In this document: piece after piece, positions 61,141 to 64,000 of the stretch | Layout: each line of letters begins with the position of its first letter | Numbering within the stretch: position 1 is the first letter of the stretch | Origin: Arthrobacter ipis | Lineage (GTDB): Bacteria > Actinomycetota > Actinomycetes > Actinomycetales > Micrococcaceae | Length of the DNA: 64,000 nucleotides | Direction of reading: 5' to 3' | NCBI RefSeq assembly: GCF_014694315.1 | Contig: NZ_JAAOXD010000003.1 | Location: 124,001 to 188,000 of the forward strand | Made by a program: the position numbers and the translations under genes | The notes under the pieces: generated by a model | What the model was told of the DNA's origin: nothing | What the model saw: only the letters and a program-made list of their open reading frames with translations | The model's database searches: none

Positions 61141-61825
61141 CGACCGGAAATTCGAGATTGTTTTTGACACCGAGCTGCCCGGCACCCCGGAGCGGGTCTG
61201 GGAAGCCGTCACCAAGGGCACATCGGGCTGGATGTTCCCGACCGACCAGTGGCCGGACGTGAAAACCGTGGAGGAGTATCCGCACCACCTGGTGTCGCGG
61301 ATGGAGGGTCCGGACGGCTGGTTCAACCAGCTCGAGCACGTATTGGAGCCGGTCGACGGCGGCGGGGCCAGGCTCCACTACGTCCACAGCGGCATCTTCG
61401 CGGATGACTGGGAGCAGCAGTACGACGGCGCCAGCAAGCACACGGAGTTCTACCTCCACACCCTGGGGCAGTACCTGAAGCACTTCGACGGCCAGCCCGT
61501 GGTTTTCACGGACGTCCAGGCGCCGGCCGCTTCGCAGACGCCTGACGGCTTTGCGCAGCTCAAGAAGGTGCTCGGTCTGGACGGTGCGTCGCAGGGCGAC
61601 AGTTTTGATGTGAAGGTCGACGGCGTTGGGCAGCTCACCGGGCAGGTGGACTTCTCCAACGCGAACTTCCTGGGCCTCCGGACCGGGGACGCCCTCTACC
61701 GCTTCTTCGGCCGCAATGCGTTCGGCGCACCCGTGGGCATGACCGCCCACGACTTCAGCGGCAGCGGAGATTCCGTGGCCACTGCCCAGGCCTGGGGTGC
61801 GTTCCTCGGGAAGGTCTACGCGTAG
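61133..61825 (+). CDS. SRPBCC/AHSA1-domain protein
   Basis: This 230-residue protein starts with an AHSA1-like ligand pocket (FEIVFDTELPGTPERVWEAVTKGTSGWMFP, VEEYPHHLVSRMEG, FYLHTLGQYLKHF). Residues 135-230 add a second, less clear domain (ASQGDSFDVKVDG, FLGLRTGDALYRFFGRNAFG). The AAGGAGCAGGA ribosome-binding site, 3 bp or so before ATG, lies inside the end of the ArsR-like gene. It may bind the signal or lipid that the regulator responds to. Confidence 0.85.
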   Translation: MTDDRKFEIVFDTELPGTPERVWEAVTKGTSGWMFPTDQWPDVKTVEEYPHHLVSRMEGPDGWFNQLEHVLEPVDGGGARLHYVHSGIFADDWEQQYDGASKHTEFYLHTLGQYLKHFDGQPVVFTDVQAPAASQTPDGFAQLKKVLGLDGASQGDSFDVKVDGVGQLTGQVDFSNANFLGLRTGDALYRFFGRNAFGAPVGMTAHDFSGSGDSVATAQAWGAFLGKVYA

Positions 61826-61943
61826 TTCGCCGGGCCAGGCCGCCCAGCCCCGGATCATCGCGTCCAGCGCGGAGGAGTACACCGCCTGCCAGTCGCAGGC
61901 CTCCATCTGGCCGCTCTTCGGCCTGGCCAAGGCCGCGGCAAGG

Positions 61944-63425
61944 TCAGGCGATGGCGGCGGCGGGGGAGTCCCGGAGTGAACGCCTCAGCTGCGGGGCGGC
62001 GTCGAGCCTGTCCTGAGCGGCACGCAGCGCGCGGACTGCCGTCTCCAGCTGCTCCGGCGGCAGCGTGAACGGAATGCGAAGGAAGTTCTCGAACACCCCG
62101 CCCACGCCGAAGCGCGGACCGGCAGCGAGGCGGATGCCGAGTTCCGGGGCGATGACGGTCAGGGCCGTGCTGCTGGGCGAGGGCAGCCGGCACCAGACGG
62201 CCAGGCCGCCGTCGGGCCTCTCCGCCTCCCACCGCGGCAGGTGGACCTTGAGTAGCTCCAGCAGTGCTGAGCGGTTGTCCCGGAGTGCGGACAGGCGGCC
62301 CGGGAGGGGGCCAGCCAGGTTGCGCACCAGATGGGCCGCCGCAAGCTGCTCCACCACCGGGCCGCCAAGATCCATCGTGGTCCGGACTGCCGCGAACCGC
62401 TGAATCAGGCTCTCCGATGCGCGGATCCAGCCCGTGCGCATGCCCGCCCAATGCGATTTGCTCAGCGATCCTATGGACACCACGGACGAACTGAAGGAAG
62501 CCAGCGGCGCCGTTGTGCCGCCGTCGAGATTCAGCTCACGGAGCGTCTCGTCCACCACCAAGACAGTGCCCGAGGCCGCGGCGGCACGGACCAGCCAGCG
62601 GCGCTGCCCGTCCGGCATCAGCCGGCCGGTGGGGTTGTGGAAATCCGGGACTGTGTAGAACATGCGGGGCCGCTGCTGCGTCAGGGCAGACTCGACCCCG
62701 TCCATGTCCCAGCCCCGCTCGGGTGTTGGCGGAAGGGGCACCGGCACGATGCGGCAGCCCGTGGCGCGGATGGCGTCGAGCGCGTTCGGGTAGGTCGGCT
62801 GCTCCACGAGGACCTTGTCCTGCTTGCCCACCAGCGTCCGCAGCACGATGTTCAGCGCATGCTGCGCGCCGGACGTCACCAGGATCTGCCCGGCCGTAGT
62901 GGGCACGCCGGCGTCGGCATAGTGGCCGGCAATCGCCTCCCGAAGCGCGGGCACGCCCAGGGCGTCGTAGCCGAAGCCGGGCAGCAGGGCAGGCAGTTCC
63001 GTGAGGGCGGCCGCGAAGGCCTGGTGGACCGCTTCGCCGCTGGCCGGGAGTGATGCGTACGCGAGGTCGATGACGCCGTCCGGAACAGCCAGGCCCGGCG
63101 CCCCCGACAGGCCCGCGCGGGAGTCCCGCTGCTGTTCTGCCGTGTAGGCCGTCCGCGGCAGGCACGTGCGGCCCCGCGTGCCCTGGCCGCTGCTCAGGAA
63201 CCCCTGTTCACGCAGGCTCGTGTACGCCGCCGTCACCGTGGTGCGGCTGACAGAGAGGGTGGCGGACAGCGTCCGTTCGCTGGGCAGCGCGGTGCCCAGC
63301 GGGATGCGGCCGTCCAGGACCAAAAGACGCACGACGTCGGCCAGTTCCCGGTACGCGGGTCCGTGTCCGCGGTGCCACTGGCCCAGGAGACGGGCGAGGC
63401 CTGTGGGTGTGAGAGATCCGGTCAT
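61944..63425 (-). CDS. MocR-type GntR/aminotransferase-fold regulator, YczR type
   Basis: This is a 493-residue fusion. Residues 15-75 are a GntR winged helix (LADVVRLLVLDGRIPLGTALPSERTLSATLSVSRTTV). Residues 110-480 are a fold-type I aminotransferase-like domain with the PLP lysine in GSLSKSHWAGMRTGWIR and a nearby VVDETLRELNLDGG site. MocR proteins bind PLP and regulate target genes rather than transaminate. Divergence from a YczE-type membrane gene is the pattern used to define the YczR subgroup. GGCCAGT half-sites fill the gap. Confidence 0.92.
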   Translation of the reverse strand: MTGSLTPTGLARLLGQWHRGHGPAYRELADVVRLLVLDGRIPLGTALPSERTLSATLSVSRTTVTAAYTSLREQGFLSSGQGTRGRTCLPRTAYTAEQQRDSRAGLSGAPGLAVPDGVIDLAYASLPASGEAVHQAFAAALTELPALLPGFGYDALGVPALREAIAGHYADAGVPTTAGQILVTSGAQHALNIVLRTLVGKQDKVLVEQPTYPNALDAIRATGCRIVPVPLPPTPERGWDMDGVESALTQQRPRMFYTVPDFHNPTGRLMPDGQRRWLVRAAAASGTVLVVDETLRELNLDGGTTAPLASFSSSVVSIGSLSKSHWAGMRTGWIRASESLIQRFAAVRTTMDLGGPVVEQLAAAHLVRNLAGPLPGRLSALRDNRSALLELLKVHLPRWEAERPDGGLAVWCRLPSPSSTALTVIAPELGIRLAAGPRFGVGGVFENFLRIPFTLPPEQLETAVRALRAAQDRLDAAPQLRRSLRDSPAAAIA

Positions 63426-63427
63426 GA

Positions 63428-63467
63428 GGCCAGTATTTCAAACTGGCCATGGAAAACAAGGCCAGTT
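63428..63467. promoter_or_regulatory. GGCCAGT half-sites between yczR and yczE
   Basis: GGCCAGT (63428-63434), AACTGGCC (63441-63448) and GGCCAGTT (63460-63467) occupy the 60-bp divergent gap. The second and third are perfect inverted 8-bp arms with an 11-bp spacer; the first and third are direct copies 32 bp apart. MocR regulators commonly use such mixed direct/inverted half-sites. The first half-site lies 2 bp from the regulator start. Confidence 0.6.
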
Positions 63468-63485
63468 GTGCCTCAGGATTGTTCA

Positions 63486-64000
63486 ATGATGATCCGCAGA
63501 CTTGTACAGCTCTTCACTGGCCTCGCCATGTACGGCATTTCGCTGGCCATGTTTATCCGGGCCGGGCTCGGGCTGGACCCCTGGGACGTGTTCCATCAGG
63601 GCGTTGCCGGCAAGACGGGCCTGAGCATCGGCGCGGTGGTCATCATTGTCAGCTTCCTGGTGCTGCTGCTGTGGATCCCGCTGCGGCAGCGGCCGGGCTT
63701 CGGCACGCTCTGCAATGCCGTCCTCGTGGGGGTCTTTGCGGACATCGGGCTCGCCCTGATCCCCGCGTTCTCCCACCTCGGCGGCCAGATCGCGCTGCTG
63801 GGCGGTGCGGTGGTGCTCAACGGCATCGCCTCCGCGTGCTACATCGGCGCCCGCTTCGGCCCCGGCGCCCGGGACGGGCTCATGACGGGCCTGGCCAAAC
63901 GCACCGGCTGGTCCGTGCGTTGGTCCCGGACGCTGATCGAGGTGGTGGTGCTCGCCGCGGGCTGGCTCCTCGGCGGCTCGGTCGGAGTGGGAACTGTGGT
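63486..64000 (+). CDS. YczE/YyaS/YitT-family membrane protein, 5' part
   Basis: The gene runs off the right edge; 171 residues are present. The start MMIRRLVQLFTGLAMYGISL leads into about four or five TM segments. The family motif FIRAGLGLDPWDVFHQGVAGKTGLSIG is present, as is GARFGPGARDGLMTGLAKRTG. Function is unsettled; YczE-type proteins are multi-pass membrane proteins, possibly transporters. Regulation by the divergent MocR protein is expected from position and half-sites. Either of two tandem ATG codons may start translation. Confidence 0.9.
   Translation, partial: MMIRRLVQLFTGLAMYGISLAMFIRAGLGLDPWDVFHQGVAGKTGLSIGAVVIIVSFLVLLLWIPLRQRPGFGTLCNAVLVGVFADIGLALIPAFSHLGGQIALLGGAVVLNGIASACYIGARFGPGARDGLMTGLAKRTGWSVRWSRTLIEVVVLAAGWLLGGSVGVGTV

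Overview
This 64-kb window is chromosomal DNA from a high-GC actinobacterium. The closest fit is Arthrobacter or Pseudarthrobacter (Micrococcaceae). Support comes from dense coding with many GTG starts and ATGA/GTGA overlaps, a RamB-type regulator beside aceA/aceB, a high-affinity (group 1h) [NiFe]-hydrogenase operon, a DtxR/IdeR-type iron box, and several abundant intergenic palindromes. I see no rRNA, tRNA, CRISPR array, prophage or transposase. The first and last genes are cut by the window edges.

Layout. (1) 1-8.9 kb: a sugar-catabolic locus with four Gfo/Idh/MocA oxidoreductases, two xylose-isomerase-like TIM-barrel proteins, a PD40/TolB-like propeller, a ROK regulator and a ThuA-like protein. 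It resembles loci that handle sugars or glycosides through 3-keto intermediates. (2) 9-18 kb: a CynX-like MFS carrier, then the glyoxylate shunt (aceB, aceA) with a divergent RamB-like regulator, an unrecognised small protein, and pyruvate:quinone oxidoreductase (poxB). (3) 18-30 kb: a lipoprotein serpin, a ThiD/PdxK-type kinase, an MHS-family carrier, a frameshifted membrane-protein gene, YhhQ and Tgt (queuosine salvage), a DUF559 nuclease-like protein flanked by two copies of one palindrome, and assorted small genes including a Nudix protein with an eroded active site. (4) 30-40 kb: a secreted GH32 enzyme, an Fbp-type iron ABC operon under an iron box, a GH76 enzyme, an SDR plus acyl-CoA dehydrogenase pair, and a DUF1684 protein. 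(5) 40.9-43.7 kb: ppc, followed by an unusual inverted array of 32-bp repeats. (6) 43.9-57.5 kb: a FecBCD-type metal ABC operon, then a 12-gene minus-strand [NiFe]-hydrogenase operon (hypA, hypB, hhyS, hhyL, a NifU/Rieske-like protein, several DUF proteins, a 39-residue membrane peptide, the maturation protease, hypC and a disordered protein), with a DUF6390-type gene divergent between them. (7) 57.7-64 kb: a DedA protein, a macrodomain protein, a pseudouridine synthase, an ArsR/SRPBCC pair with a leaderless-type promoter, and a divergent MocR (YczR)/YczE pair.

How the genes fit together. Much of the window suits an aerobic soil heterotroph that switches between sugars, acetate or fatty acids and starvation. 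The sugar cluster, GH32, GH76 and ppc serve carbohydrate use. AceA, AceB, RamB and the acyl-CoA dehydrogenase serve C2 and acyl-CoA use. PoxB and the high-affinity hydrogenase can feed electrons to the respiratory chain when carbon is scarce. The least explained material is the intergenic palindrome families (one pair flanks a DUF559 gene), the 32-bp inverted array after ppc, and the uncharacterised accessory proteins of the hydrogenase operon.
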